Shown: positions 1-8,972 of the stretch, one piece after another
Numbering within the stretch: the first letter of the stretch is position 1
Layout: every line of letters starts with the position of its first letter
NCBI RefSeq assembly: GCF_009811415.1
Contig: NZ_BLIG01000031.1
Coordinates: forward strand, 1 to 33,019
Direction: 5' to 3'
Origin: Alteromonas sp. KUL106
GTDB taxonomy: Bacteria; Pseudomonadota; Gammaproteobacteria; Enterobacterales; Alteromonadaceae
Length of the DNA: 33,019 nt
Program-made: the position numbers and the translations under genes
Notes under the pieces: model-generated
Seen by the model: only the letters and a program-made list of their open reading frames with translations
The model's database searches: none
Told to the model about the DNA's origin: nothing

Positions 1-97
1 TCTAATAAGACGTAAAAATAATGGAAACCGTCTTTCCCTTTACGCACCATGCTGATAAAACAGGATAAATTCTCATGATGCGTTGCCACAGGAGCGA

Positions 98-1132
98 ATG
101 CTAAATGAGACGAAATCTACTCTTATGTATCTACTTGCAACTACTGCTATGGTCACGGAATCTAACATGACAACGTCCACCCCTTTGTTACCTAAAGCCG
201 CGAGTGAAGCCCTGGTAAAGGGTATTGCCAGTTTTCCCAACGCTACAAAAGATGTTGTCATAGCGACAACGCCGACAACAGATGAAGAGTGGCGAAACTA
301 CGTTCATTCCAGAAATACTGAACAGAAAAAGAAAATAAAGAAAATGAAAAAAGAGCTCGAAGTAGACGTTGAGCTTTTGAAGATGAATAAGGTCGTCGTT
401 AGGCGTATCACACCTAAAGCGATTAGCCCTGAATTTAAAAACAAAGTCTACATAGATATTCATGGCGGGGCCTTCGTGCTGTTCGGCGGGTTACCGAGTA
501 TAGAAGAAGGGTTGCTCGTTGCAGACCGGCTAGGAATAGTAGTGTATAGCGTTGATTATAGAATGCCCCCGGCATTTCCTTCGCCTGCTGCGCTCGAAGA
601 CGTTACTTCTGTTTATCATATATTGATAGAAAAAGTGGGTGCACAGAACTTACTGGTGGGAGGCACGTCCGCCGGAGGAGGTCTAGTGCTCTCACTTGTA
701 CAGGCGCTTATCAAACACAATATGCCGTTGCCGGCAGCCATTTATGCGGGAACGCCGTGGGCTGACCTGACTAAAACGAGCGATACCTTGTACACCAACG
801 AAAACATTGACAATGTGCTGGTTACCTATGAAGGTCAACTGAAAGCAGCAGCTCATTTATATGCGGGCAAGAAAATACTGTCTGACCCATCTGTATCCCC
901 AATTTATGGTTCATTTAAACACTTCCCTCCCACCTATTTAGTGAGCGGTACGCGAGACATGTTTTTGAGCGACACGGTTAGGGTTAACCGCGCCATCAGG
1001 GATAGTGGAGGCGTGACGCAATTAGAGTTGTTTGAAGGGCTATCTCATGCAGAATATTTGATTTTCTACAGCACGCCAGAATCAGAAACCACCTATAGAT
1101 TGATGAAAGGTTTTTTCCTCTCTAACTTGTAG
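98..1132 (+). CDS. alpha/beta hydrolase, hormone-sensitive-lipase type (family IV esterase)
   Basis: Probable carboxylic-ester hydrolase of the HSL family. Counting from the ATG at 98, the oxyanion-hole motif HGGAF is at about residues 122-126, the nucleophile elbow GTSAG has Ser191, and Asp287 (in SGTRDMF) and His317 (in GLSHAEY) complete a Ser-Asp-His triad, so the enzyme looks intact. The region before the hydrolase core is rich in Lys (about 75-90) and may be a short helical cap. An upstream in-frame TTG at 83 also exists; ATG 98 is preferred, although AGGAG at 90-94 is only 3 nt away, and ATG 125 is a further candidate. The N-terminus is weakly hydrophobic but no clear signal peptide is seen. 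The natural substrate cannot be told from sequence. It converges with the PepSY-type gene downstream. Confidence 0.85.
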   Translation: MLNETKSTLMYLLATTAMVTESNMTTSTPLLPKAASEALVKGIASFPNATKDVVIATTPTTDEEWRNYVHSRNTEQKKKIKKMKKELEVDVELLKMNKVVVRRITPKAISPEFKNKVYIDIHGGAFVLFGGLPSIEEGLLVADRLGIVVYSVDYRMPPAFPSPAALEDVTSVYHILIEKVGAQNLLVGGTSAGGGLVLSLVQALIKHNMPLPAAIYAGTPWADLTKTSDTLYTNENIDNVLVTYEGQLKAAAHLYAGKKILSDPSVSPIYGSFKHFPPTYLVSGTRDMFLSDTVRVNRAIRDSGGVTQLELFEGLSHAEYLIFYSTPESETTYRLMKGFFLSNL

Positions 1133-1140
1133 CGAGCTAT

Positions 1141-1164
1141 AACGCACATCAAGTGATATGCGTT
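1141..1164. terminator. possible bidirectional terminator between convergent genes
   Basis: A nearly perfect 24-nt palindrome, beginning AACGCA and ending TGCGTT, lies in the 56-nt gap between two convergent genes. There is no clear T-run on either side, so termination is inferred from position and symmetry only. Confidence 0.35.
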
Positions 1165-1188
1165 CGCTAACGCCTTTACATCGTTCAA

Positions 1189-1707
1189 TTACGAACCGAA
1201 GATGACGGTCAATATCGTAACGACAGCGCCGACTCCGGCAATTTTAAGTCCATTTTTATAAATGGGGAGCTTGGGGATAAACATCAGGAACGCGGAAACA
1301 ACGAAAAACAACAGGCCTATTCCAAAACTGATATTTAGCCAGAAAAGGGGGCTGTTGTTGGTTGCCTTGTGTAGTTTCACCATTTTGGCGAGCACAAGGG
1401 GATAGTCTTTTCGGGTAATGATCGCTTCGCCCGTGTTTTTATCATAGTGGCCTACGTTGAGCTCGACTGCTTCAGCATTTTCGTTCGTTACTTTGCTCCC
1501 TTTTATTTTAAGAAGAGGCAGTAGGTTTACGCCTGAAAGGTTGGCTTCAAGTTGTCGAGTTTCAGTTTGCTCGTATTTTAAGATATCAGTGGGGCGAAAT
1601 ATCAGAAGAATACCACTCAGCGCATAGACGCCCATAATGCCAGCAAGAAAAAAGCCCAACCAGCGATGATATTTTCGAAAAGCCATGTGAAGTTTAGGTG
1701 ATGCCAT
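1189..1707 (-). CDS. PepSY-associated transmembrane protein
   Basis: A 172-residue inner-membrane protein of the PepSY-associated TM type. Visible parts are an N-terminal HRWLGFFLAGIMG-type helix (about residues 14-36), a periplasmic PepSY-like segment (about 40-115) containing VGHYDKNTGEAI, and two C-terminal helices (about 120-145 and 151-170). Larger relatives are often linked to iron uptake or membrane redox; this is a short form without the repeated PepSY and helix units. The start is the ATG at 1707; ATG 1686 is a possible alternative. It is transcribed away from the CstA-type gene. Function is unknown beyond family membership. Confidence 0.7.
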   Translation of the reverse strand: MASPKLHMAFRKYHRWLGFFLAGIMGVYALSGILLIFRPTDILKYEQTETRQLEANLSGVNLLPLLKIKGSKVTNENAEAVELNVGHYDKNTGEAIITRKDYPLVLAKMVKLHKATNNSPLFWLNISFGIGLLFFVVSAFLMFIPKLPIYKNGLKIAGVGAVVTILTVIFGS

Positions 1708-1990
1708 GTGTTTATCTGTCCGTTTAAAAGTAGTGCATTTATAAACGAGAATGAAACTTATTTAAAGTCTGCGTGCGAGAAACGCTCAGAAAAGTCAGAT
1801 AAAAACAAAATATTTCGACGATCCAGTCTATGCCTTTCTAAAGACGCCGTTTAAGTGGTATGAAGAGTGTTAAATAATTGTGTCTTAATTAGACTTTAGT
1901 CTTACAATGCGCCTATGCGGCGGTAACAAATGATTTAATTACACTTTGCACCCGCAAATATAAACAAAACAACGACAGTAGGATTTTAAC
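1708..1990. promoter_or_regulatory. divergent promoter region between the PepSY-type gene and the CstA-type gene
   Basis: This 283-nt AT-rich gap must carry promoters for both flanking genes. At about 1888-1901 there is a short symmetrical element, AGACTTTAGTCT, with a related GTCTTA just upstream, a possible operator for the CstA-type gene. No convincing Fur box or CRP site was recognised. Confidence 0.3.
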
Positions 1991-3664
1991 ATGCAGTCTA
2001 TTGCCATCGTAATACTGGGCATCATCGGAATGTTGTTCGGTTGGTTCGTATATTCTAAATTCATTGCGAACCGTATATTCAAGTTGGATGATAGCTTTAT
2101 AACACCTGCGCACACAATGCGTGATGGTGTGGATTTTGTTCCCACGAATAAAGTGGTGTTATGGGGACACCATTTCACCTCAGTAGCAGGTGCTGCCCCC
2201 ATTGTTGGCCCTGCAATTGCTGTATATTGGGGGTGGGTGCCAGCAGTACTTTGGGTTGTATTTGGTACTATCCTGTTTGCGGGTGTTCACGATATGGGTG
2301 CGTTGTGGGCCAGTGCGCGTCACAAAGGTAAGTCTATGGGCGCCCTTTCAGAGAGTGTCATTGGCAAACGATCTCGCGCCCTTTTCATGATAGTCATTTT
2401 CCTTGTTTTACTAATGGTTAATGCTGTATTCGGAGTTGTAATCGCCAACTCTTTTGTTTCTCAGCCAAATGCCGTTTTCCCTGCATGGACTGCAATAGTG
2501 GTAGCACTTATTATCGGCCAGTTGCTTAAACGAAACTTTAGCTTAATCCCGCTGTGCATCGTGGGTATTATCGTGTTATATGCGTCCGTGTATGCGGGAA
2601 GTTATATTCCTCTCAGTCTGCCAGAGACCATGTTTGGACTTGCAGATAAAGCAAACTGGATCATCATTCTGTTTGTTTATGCCGCTATCGCATCGCTTCT
2701 CCCCGTTTGGATGCTATTACAACCTAGAGACTTCATTAACGGCATGCAATTACTGGTTGGGCTGTTTTTGCTTTATGGTGCGGTATTCTTCGCTATGCCG
2801 GATATTACAGCACCTGCTTTTAATGCGCAGACAGCGGTAGATTCACCAAGTCTTATCCCATTGTTATTCGTAACCATTGCTTGCGGTGCAGTGTCGGGCT
2901 TTCACGGTATTGTATCGTCGGGTACAAGTTCTAAGCAGCTAGACAAAGAAACCGACGCGCGTTTTGTTGGCTATCTAGGCGCGGTAGGGGAAGGATCATT
3001 GGCTCTTATTACTATTGTCGCGGTAAGTGGTGTAGCGTTTGCTGCTTCGCCAGAGGAATGGCATGAAGTTTATAGTCACTTGGGCGCAGGTAGTGTTGGT
3101 GCGTTTATTACAGGAGGTGCGAACCTCATCCAGCAAGGTTGGGGGCTGTCAGTGGACTTCTCATCTACAATCCTTGCGGTAATGGTTGTTTTATTCGCCG
3201 GTACCACGATGGATTCAGGTGTACGTCTTCAGCGCTATATTATTCAAGAGTGGGGCGAGATTTATTCCATTAAAGCGTTGAAAAGCGGTTTGGTAGCCAC
3301 GTTGGTTGCGGTCGGTTGCTGTCTATTATTGGCGTTCGGTGCGGGTGGTGCATCGGGAAGTGGCGGTATGATTATTTGGCCGTTGTTTGGCTCAACCAAT
3401 CAGATCTTAGCAAGCCTTACATTGCTAGTGATTTCTGTCATGCTCATCAAGCTTGGCCGACCAGCGAAGTTCACGCTCATTCCTATGGTCTTCGTGTTAG
3501 TCATGGCTTTTTTCGCAGGGCTTATAAAACTAAAAGAATATTATGTTGAAGGAAATTACTTGTTAGTTTTCTTGGATGCTGTTGTGTTGGTCGTCTCTGT
3601 CCTCGTCATGTTGGAGGCGTTCTCGGTGGTGTCTAAACTCAAAAAAGAAAAGCAACAAAGCTAG
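1991..3664 (+). CDS. cstA: CstA-family transporter (carbon starvation protein A)
   Basis: A polytopic inner-membrane protein of 557 residues. E. coli CstA and its relatives import pyruvate and peptides during carbon limitation; the substrate here is inferred from the family. Family signatures are the N-terminal DGVDFVPTNKVVLWGHHFTS stretch (about residues 46-65), GAAPIVGPAIAVYWGW and FAGVHDMGALWAS, followed by about a dozen hydrophobic segments. The conserved SGFHGIVSSGTSSKQL (about 304-319) and WPLFGSTNQILA are also present. It is shorter than E. coli CstA (about 700 residues) and lacks the long C-terminal part, resembling compact forms in other bacteria. The ATG at 1991 has AGGA 7 nt upstream. 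It appears monocistronic; the next terminator is about 255 nt after the stop. Confidence 0.9.
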   Translation: MQSIAIVILGIIGMLFGWFVYSKFIANRIFKLDDSFITPAHTMRDGVDFVPTNKVVLWGHHFTSVAGAAPIVGPAIAVYWGWVPAVLWVVFGTILFAGVHDMGALWASARHKGKSMGALSESVIGKRSRALFMIVIFLVLLMVNAVFGVVIANSFVSQPNAVFPAWTAIVVALIIGQLLKRNFSLIPLCIVGIIVLYASVYAGSYIPLSLPETMFGLADKANWIIILFVYAAIASLLPVWMLLQPRDFINGMQLLVGLFLLYGAVFFAMPDITAPAFNAQTAVDSPSLIPLLFVTIACGAVSGFHGIVSSGTSSKQLDKETDARFVGYLGAVGEGSLALITIVAVSGVAFAASPEEWHEVYSHLGAGSVGAFITGGANLIQQGWGLSVDFSSTILAVMVVLFAGTTMDSGVRLQRYIIQEWGEIYSIKALKSGLVATLVAVGCCLLLAFGAGGASGSGGMIIWPLFGSTNQILASLTLLVISVMLIKLGRPAKFTLIPMVFVLVMAFFAGLIKLKEYYVEGNYLLVFLDAVVLVVSVLVMLEAFSVVSKLKKEKQQS

Positions 3665-3790
3665 GGCATGTTGACCTTTGGTGTACGAATTTTGGTCTAT
3701 ATAAAAGCATTTTAATCGCGAAACAGCCCCGCAGGCATAGTTGTTCTAAGTCAAAGGGTTGTGACAAAGAGTAAAATGCTTTCATGACGA
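3662..3790 (+). repeat. interspersed intergenic repeat, copy 1
   Basis: About 128 bp closely matching the reverse complement of 16214-16341, roughly 90% identical by eye. Inside it are nested inverted repeats: the arms AAAGCATTTTA and TAAAATGCTTT are perfectly complementary, and ACAGCCC faces GGGTTGT with one wobble pair, so the DNA or RNA can form a long hairpin. It begins at the stop codon of the CstA-type gene. No open frame or transposase is present, so it looks like a non-coding hairpin repeat (REP or MITE type). The family name is not known to me. Confidence 0.8.
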
Positions 3791-4076
3791 CCCCTTCGGG
3801 CGTATAAGATGTTGAAAAAGTGCACAGAAAAGATCAACGTGCCCTAAGTAGTGTAAGCCTGGTTTTTCATGGTTGGCCTCGTAGTCTAAAAAGCACACTC
3901 ACGAGACAGTCAACGTTCGGCCAGTACATTTGTACTGGCCATTTTTCATTCCTATCATATCAATCAATTTTGTCGATTTTCTGTCACACTCCACATCTGT
4001 TATTATGATGAAGATTTTTAAGACGGTTATTTGCGCTTTGAAGTCAATTTTTTAGCAAAATAACGAGCGAGGCCGT
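3791..4076. other. intergenic region with terminator; possible small transcript
   Basis: With copy 1 of the repeat this makes a 412-nt gap. It holds a strong terminator (3919-3947) about 255 nt beyond the CstA-type stop, so either that mRNA has a long 3' UTR or a short RNA starts here. A TATTAT at 4001-4006 could be the -10 of the permease gene but has no good -35. A 62-codon frame at 3820-4008 has no ribosome site or recognisable protein and is not accepted. Confidence 0.4.
3919..3947 (+). terminator. rho-independent terminator
   Basis: Perfect 10-bp arms GGCCAGTACA and TGTACTGGCC separated by TT (more realistically an 8-bp stem with a 6-nt loop) are followed by ATTTTTC. The T-run is only on the plus side, so it stops rightward transcription. 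Confidence 0.8.
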
Positions 4077-5240
4077 GTGTCAGATATTATTTTACTAGCT
4101 CAAAATTTCGTTGCGCTCTTCGTGGAATCTGCGCCTTGGCTGCTGCTGGGCTTATTGGTTGCAGGGATCATGCACGAGTTAGTCCCTGTGACGTTTTTAG
4201 AAAAGCACATGGGCAGCTCATCTGTGGGCTCAATTAGTAAAGCCGCCATTATTGGCGCCCCATTACCGCTTTGTTCTTGTGGGGTCATTCCAGCCGCTCT
4301 CGGCTTGCGCCGCAGTGGGGCGTCTAAGTCTTCCACCATATCATTTCTCGTCTCTACGCCAGAAACCGGTGTGGACAGTGTGTCTGTGTCTTACGCGTTG
4401 TTAGGCCCGCTTTATGCGATTGTGAGGCCCATAGCGGCGATCCTCAGTGCAATCTATGCGGGTTTGATGGTTCGATTTTTTGCACAACAAGACACAAAGG
4501 TCGAACAGCTACATCAGTCTGACCATCCTCGGTCGTCTTGTTGTGCTTCACAACCAGTACCAGAACAAAAGATAACGCCATCCTGCTGCGCCAGTGAGAA
4601 ATCACACAGTCATGACGACGAAGGTGCGACTTCAAGAGCAAAGGTAGCGCGGCCCTCTAAGGTAAAACAAGTATTCGCTTATGCCAGTGGTCAACTACTT
4701 GAAGATATCGTGGTGTGGCTACTGATTGGCTTAGCGTTGGCAGCCGCCATTAAAACTTGGGTTCCTACAGATTTTCTTACTCAATGGGGTGATGGTGTTA
4801 TCGCGATGCTTGTGATGGCGCTGATTGGTATTCCTATGTACATATGCGCTACTGCGTCTACGCCCCTTGCCGTCGGCTTTCTTGCCGCGGGCTTATCCCC
4901 AGGTGCGGTATTGGTGTTTTTAATGGCTGGGCCGGCGACAAACGTATCGACAATGGGAATGATTAAGCAAGAAATGGGAGCACGTACGTTAGCGCTCTAT
5001 TTGTTTAGCGTGATATCTGCCAGCATTGGTTTTGGCTATGCACTCAATTATCTTGTCTCGTTTTTTTCATTAGCGTCCATGATAAAAACACAGAGTGAAG
5101 TGCATGAGCACGGCGCCAATGTTCAATTGATTTATGCGCTCAGCGCAATTTTGCTAGCTGGCTTAATGTTAAGACTGGGTGTTAAAAAGCTGCAAAGCTA
5201 TCGTCAAAACCAGAGGCAGCACTCGGCGTGCTGCTCCTGA
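4077..5240 (+). CDS. permease of the SO_0444 Cu/Zn efflux type (DUF318/ArsP superfamily)
   Basis: A polytopic inner-membrane permease of 387 residues, probably exporting copper and/or zinc; that substrate is known for the SO_0444 family and inferred here. The family core is clear: PLPLCSCGVIPAALGLRRSG (about residues 63-81), STPETGVDS (93-101), then in the second half YICATASTPLA (255-265) and AGPATNVSTMG (284-294). The two membrane halves are joined by a cytosolic loop (about 140-195) with Cys155-Cys156, Cys170-Cys171 and HSHDD (177-181), and the protein ends ACCS, a third Cys pair. These soft-metal ligands support a metal role. The start is GTG 4077, in frame with the conserved N-terminus; its ribosome site (GAGCGAGG) is weak. 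Confidence 0.8.
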   Translation: MSDIILLAQNFVALFVESAPWLLLGLLVAGIMHELVPVTFLEKHMGSSSVGSISKAAIIGAPLPLCSCGVIPAALGLRRSGASKSSTISFLVSTPETGVDSVSVSYALLGPLYAIVRPIAAILSAIYAGLMVRFFAQQDTKVEQLHQSDHPRSSCCASQPVPEQKITPSCCASEKSHSHDDEGATSRAKVARPSKVKQVFAYASGQLLEDIVVWLLIGLALAAAIKTWVPTDFLTQWGDGVIAMLVMALIGIPMYICATASTPLAVGFLAAGLSPGAVLVFLMAGPATNVSTMGMIKQEMGARTLALYLFSVISASIGFGYALNYLVSFFSLASMIKTQSEVHEHGANVQLIYALSAILLAGLMLRLGVKKLQSYRQNQRQHSACCS

Positions 5241-5386
5241 TTTTCTCTTTACGCGTTTGTAGGGAAGTACTGGCACGTTGTTGTCGTGAACAGCGCGCTT
5301 GTATATCCTGTTCTATTATCCATAATGGTCGCTCAAATTTTTAAATAAAACGCGTTTAACCCTACAAGGACGCTTGGAATAACTAC

Positions 5387-6469
5387 ATGTTTTTACTTAT
5401 TGTGTATGTGTTCATCGCACTGGGCTTTTCTTTTTTATGCTCCATTGCTGAGGCTGTGATTCTAAGTGTTTCATCTGCTTACATCTCTGTGTTAGAAAAA
5501 GAGGGTAAGCCGAGTGGGGCTTTGCTTCGCAAACAAACCGACTATATCAATACACCGCTATCCGCTATTTTGACCCTGAACACGATAGCACATACCATGG
5601 GGGCCGCGGGTGCAGGCGCACAGGCTGCCGCAGTGTTTGGTGATGCGTATCTGGGCGTTATTTCTGCGGTGTTAACGCTACTCATTCTAATCTTTTCGGA
5701 GATAATTCCCAAAACACTGGGCGCTACTTACTGGCGAGCACTAGCGCCCATTACCGCGTACTTTTTAAAGTATCTATCAATAATCCTCATGCCCTTCGTG
5801 AAAATGTCAGAATTAATGACCAAGGGGTTTAAAGAAGACAGTCCCCTTCGTGGTTTAAGTCGCAGCGAGTTGCACGCTATGGCAGAGTTATCTGGCAAAG
5901 AGGGGCAACTCGCAAGTCATGAGGCGGTGTTTTTACAGAGCTTATTGAGCCTGCACGAGCTAAAAGTGAAAGATGCAATAACCCATCGAACCGCACTTTT
6001 CAAAGTGTGTGAGACAATGACAGTAGAGGCGTTCTTTCACAAACACGCCAATATTGAATTTTCCCGCATACCGGTATTTGATGATCAAGACTCAGAAAAT
6101 ATCACGGGCTTTGTCATGCGCTCAGACTTACTGGTGGCGCAAGCAAGGGGCAATACAGACAAACCGCTTTCAGAATATGCGAAAGATATGGTTACCGTGC
6201 TTAATACCATGCCGTTATCGGTAACGTTTGAACACTTTATTAATAAGCATGTGCACATGTTACTGGTGGTGGATGAATACGGCGGCTTGGAAGGGGTGCT
6301 TACCCTAGAGGATCTGCTTGAACGTTTACTGGGCGTTGACATCATTGACGAAAAAGACACAACAGTGAGCATGCGAAAGCTGGCCAAGATGATGACAAAG
6401 CGCAAAGAGCAGATGATGATAAAAAATGTGCCAGATGCGTCGCTTGAAAACTCAGCAAAGAAACAATAG
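5387..6469 (+). CDS. CNNM/DUF21 transmembrane protein with CBS domain pair
   Basis: A 360-residue inner-membrane protein of the CNNM/CorC-HlyC superfamily, whose members act in magnesium or cobalt export. The DUF21 domain (about 1-150) has three or four helices with the family motifs SIAEAVILS (about 20-28), LNTIAHTMGAAGAGAQ and SEIIPKTLGA. A CBS pair follows (about 190-320), with the typical VVDEYGGLEGVLTLEDLLE near 283-301. The protein then ends in a short basic tail and lacks the C-terminal CorC_HlyC domain of longer relatives, so it is the compact form. The ATG at 5387 is the only good start; upstream AAGGA is rather far (about 18 nt). It stands alone between the permease and the TonB-C-domain gene. 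Ion specificity is not evident. Confidence 0.85.
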   Translation: MFLLIVYVFIALGFSFLCSIAEAVILSVSSAYISVLEKEGKPSGALLRKQTDYINTPLSAILTLNTIAHTMGAAGAGAQAAAVFGDAYLGVISAVLTLLILIFSEIIPKTLGATYWRALAPITAYFLKYLSIILMPFVKMSELMTKGFKEDSPLRGLSRSELHAMAELSGKEGQLASHEAVFLQSLLSLHELKVKDAITHRTALFKVCETMTVEAFFHKHANIEFSRIPVFDDQDSENITGFVMRSDLLVAQARGNTDKPLSEYAKDMVTVLNTMPLSVTFEHFINKHVHMLLVVDEYGGLEGVLTLEDLLERLLGVDIIDEKDTTVSMRKLAKMMTKRKEQMMIKNVPDASLENSAKKQ

Positions 6470-6553
6470 CCTTATTAAACGATAAATACACGTACACAGC
6501 CCCTAATTGCTGCGGGGACCTCAAGATTTCGGCCATTATTAAGGATGATAGGT

Positions 6554-7732
6554 ATGACACAGACGAAATGGAACAACATCATTAGTTCGAACGCTTCAAT
6601 ATATAGGCTCGCGGTCAAGCGAAGCCGGCTCTCACTCGCCTTGGTTGCGCTATTTACTTTGGGCTTTACGGTAGATGTGGCGGCACAAGAGTTGAGTATC
6701 CCTTGTGATGAGCTTGAAGAAAAAGCGTTAGCTGAAGCGAAAGCGAATGAAGTGGAGCGAATAACAGCATTTACACCCGCCACTCCTTTGAAGCGCGTAG
6801 ACCCAAGATACCCACTTATAGCCGTAGAAAAAGGCCGTGAGGGGTGGGTTAGGCTAAGCTATGTTATTGACGAAGAGGGCAGAGTGAAAGACCCAGTCGT
6901 TGAAGATTTCTTCGGTAGTCCTTCCTTCAAGCGAAGTGCACTATCAGCAGTGAAGAAATGGCAGTACAACCCAGCGATAAAAGATGGCGAACCCACTCAG
7001 CAATGCCATCAGGCTGTTCAAATGGACTTTGCCATTGGCGGAAAAACGGGCGCCACCCGTAAATTTATTAAAGCGTATAAAGACGTAGACGAGATATTCA
7101 AAGCAGGTGACGTTGAAGCGGCAGATGAAGCGCTCAAAGAACTCAAGGGCTGGGATACGCTAAATCGTTACGAAAACGCCTGGTTGCTTAGCTTGGAGTC
7201 TCAGATTGCAAGTGAACAAGGTGATATCGAAAGGGAAGCGCGAAGTTTGGCTCGATTACTTGCCAGTAACGGGCAAAAGCGATTTAACAATAGCGTGTTT
7301 GATGACGATTATGTGGCTTACGTACTTCAGAAAAAAATTCTTCTTGATGCTCAACGTGGTATCTATGCTGAAGCTTTAAAGTCTTACCGCGCACTTCAGG
7401 AAATGGAGGCGCAAGAAACGCGAATCGGCGAGATTGCTGCTGTCATTAGTCAAATTGAAACCGCTATTGCATCTGAGGATAACCTACTGGTACCCGCGAA
7501 TATGGGGGGCGATGGACATTGGTTCCACACGCTGGTAAGAAACAAGTTTGCATTTAATAACATTCAGGGCGAACTTGATACCGTTGAAGTACGCTGCGAC
7601 TCTCATCGAGAAAAGTTTACAGTTGCTGAGGCACACGTTTGGCATATTCCTCAAGGTTGGGGGCAATGTCAGGTTATGGTTAAAGGTGACAGTGAAACCA
7701 CGTTTGATTTAATTGAAGTCGCTAAAGGGTAA
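6554..7732 (+). CDS. periplasmic protein with TonB C-terminal domain
   Basis: A 392-residue exported protein. Its N-terminus has a basic stretch, a hydrophobic run (LSLALVALFTLGF) and a likely cleavage site after VAA (about residue 44). A TonB-C-like domain follows (about 75-155): PLKRVDPRYPLIAVEKGREG, then VRLSYVIDEEGRVKDPVVE, then a Cys-containing strand. The rest (about 160-392) is helical and repeat-like, possibly TPR-like. It lacks the N-terminal anchor and Pro-rich spacer of a real TonB, so it is probably not an energy transducer. Such TonB-C proteins with TPR-like parts are common in Alteromonadales and their job is unclear. ATG 6554 is preferred over ATG 6545 because AAGGA (6541-6545) then lies at normal spacing. 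Confidence 0.75.
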   Translation: MTQTKWNNIISSNASIYRLAVKRSRLSLALVALFTLGFTVDVAAQELSIPCDELEEKALAEAKANEVERITAFTPATPLKRVDPRYPLIAVEKGREGWVRLSYVIDEEGRVKDPVVEDFFGSPSFKRSALSAVKKWQYNPAIKDGEPTQQCHQAVQMDFAIGGKTGATRKFIKAYKDVDEIFKAGDVEAADEALKELKGWDTLNRYENAWLLSLESQIASEQGDIEREARSLARLLASNGQKRFNNSVFDDDYVAYVLQKKILLDAQRGIYAEALKSYRALQEMEAQETRIGEIAAVISQIETAIASEDNLLVPANMGGDGHWFHTLVRNKFAFNNIQGELDTVEVRCDSHREKFTVAEAHVWHIPQGWGQCQVMVKGDSETTFDLIEVAKG

Positions 7733-7745
7733 CTGGCTTGCCCGC

Positions 7746-8972
7746 TCAAAGTGATACGGTTAACGCCAATTGGAAAAGGTGTTCAGTATAACTTTCGCTA
7801 TTCTGGAAAAAGCGCAAGTTTTCTTGATGCCCTTTATTTAATTGCCATTCTGTGGTTACTGAGACGTGAGAGGTTGCGTCATATTTTACGCTAAGCGTAT
7901 AGGCGTTGCCTCTGCTACCATTTGGGTCGTACACATTATTGTCGTTATCGGTAACACGGTACCAATCTATTCGAACAGCCGCCGTTAAATCTTTAAGTCC
8001 TACCGTTTGCAAATCTAAGGCTGCGGCAAAATAAGCACTCGCGAAATCATTATCAACCACATTTTCTCCCATAAGGGTATCGCCCTGGAGAAGCTGTGAA
8101 AACAGGGTTAACTCGGGAAGGGGTAAATATCGCAATGTTAACGAATGAAAGCGTGTATGCCATGCATAGATGCGGTCAGGATCAACAATGTTCGCATCGG
8201 CATTGTTATCGTAATAATAATAGCGTACTTCAGAACTGCGGTTATACGCCACATGGGCGCCAAAATAATAGCCAAAACGATTATCTATTTCTCTAAACGG
8301 TTCGGTCCATGCAGGTGCATTTAGCTTATCTTCATCAACAACACCGGGTATAGGCAGAAAATTTATCCGATCGTTGTGAAGCGATTGCCTGTCGTGAAGT
8401 GCAAAGCCGCGCCAAGAGAGAAGCGTGCCGATAGTGTCGTTACCTTTAAATAAACTGCCTAATATTTTCCATGACCAGTTGCTTCGCATTTGTCTGCCAT
8501 TTTGTCTAAGGCTTAACTCTACGCCGCTGGTTCTGAGTTCTTCACCTATCCAACTGTTTATGGCCGAGTTTGTCAGGAAGTGAGGAGATAGCCAGCCAAA
8601 ATCAGTATTTTCAGCTGAGATGGCAGGGTAAAATGCACCGACCTTTACTTCAGGCTTTATCGAAGAGGCAATGAGCGGACGATACTTTAGGTATAGTTGA
8701 GAAAAGTTAAGACGTTCTTCACCATCACGGTAAGCGTTTAATACACCAGAAAGTGTCCAAGCATTAGACAAGCGTTGCTCAGTTGAAATAATTGCCTGTG
8801 AGAGATGTAAGCCATCACCATCGAACCGCTGGTGGTTTATGCCAAACGCTTGAAAGCTTTGCGTGTTTTCCTGAAGCGCCCACGTGCCACGCACTAGAAT
8901 ATCGGTTTCTGCATAGATAGGTATCGAGAATGTCAGCAGTAGTTTTGCTAATGCGTATAAGGCAATTCGCAT
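7746..8972 (-). CDS. predicted outer-membrane beta-barrel protein of unknown function
   Basis: A 408-residue protein with a signal peptide (hydrophobic ALYALAKLLLTFSIPIYA, cleavage probably after about residue 22). It then has many short alternating strands rich in Tyr, Trp and Asn and a C-terminal strand ending LFQLALTVSL, all typical of an outer-membrane barrel. No named family motif was recognised. ATG 8972 shares one base with the stop of the upstream cupredoxin-like gene (TGATG), so the two are probably translationally coupled; a TTG codon before it at 8975 is less likely. The coupling suggests joint action in the envelope, perhaps with a copper-bound partner, but the substrate is unknown. 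Confidence 0.6.
   Translation of the reverse strand: MRIALYALAKLLLTFSIPIYAETDILVRGTWALQENTQSFQAFGINHQRFDGDGLHLSQAIISTEQRLSNAWTLSGVLNAYRDGEERLNFSQLYLKYRPLIASSIKPEVKVGAFYPAISAENTDFGWLSPHFLTNSAINSWIGEELRTSGVELSLRQNGRQMRSNWSWKILGSLFKGNDTIGTLLSWRGFALHDRQSLHNDRINFLPIPGVVDEDKLNAPAWTEPFREIDNRFGYYFGAHVAYNRSSEVRYYYYDNNADANIVDPDRIYAWHTRFHSLTLRYLPLPELTLFSQLLQGDTLMGENVVDNDFASAYFAAALDLQTVGLKDLTAAVRIDWYRVTDNDNNVYDPNGSRGNAYTLSVKYDATSHVSVTTEWQLNKGHQENLRFFQNSESYTEHLFQLALTVSL

Noticed and set aside
188..463. 91-codon frame opposite the hydrolase gene
   Set aside because: Lies wholly within a well-supported gene on the other strand.
1745..1768. Fur-box-like AT-rich stretch upstream of the PepSY-type gene
   Set aside because: Matches the 7-1-7 consensus poorly on both halves.
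3820..4008. 62-codon open frame in the spacer before the permease
   Set aside because: GTG start without a ribosome site, runs through a terminator hairpin, and has no recognisable protein features.
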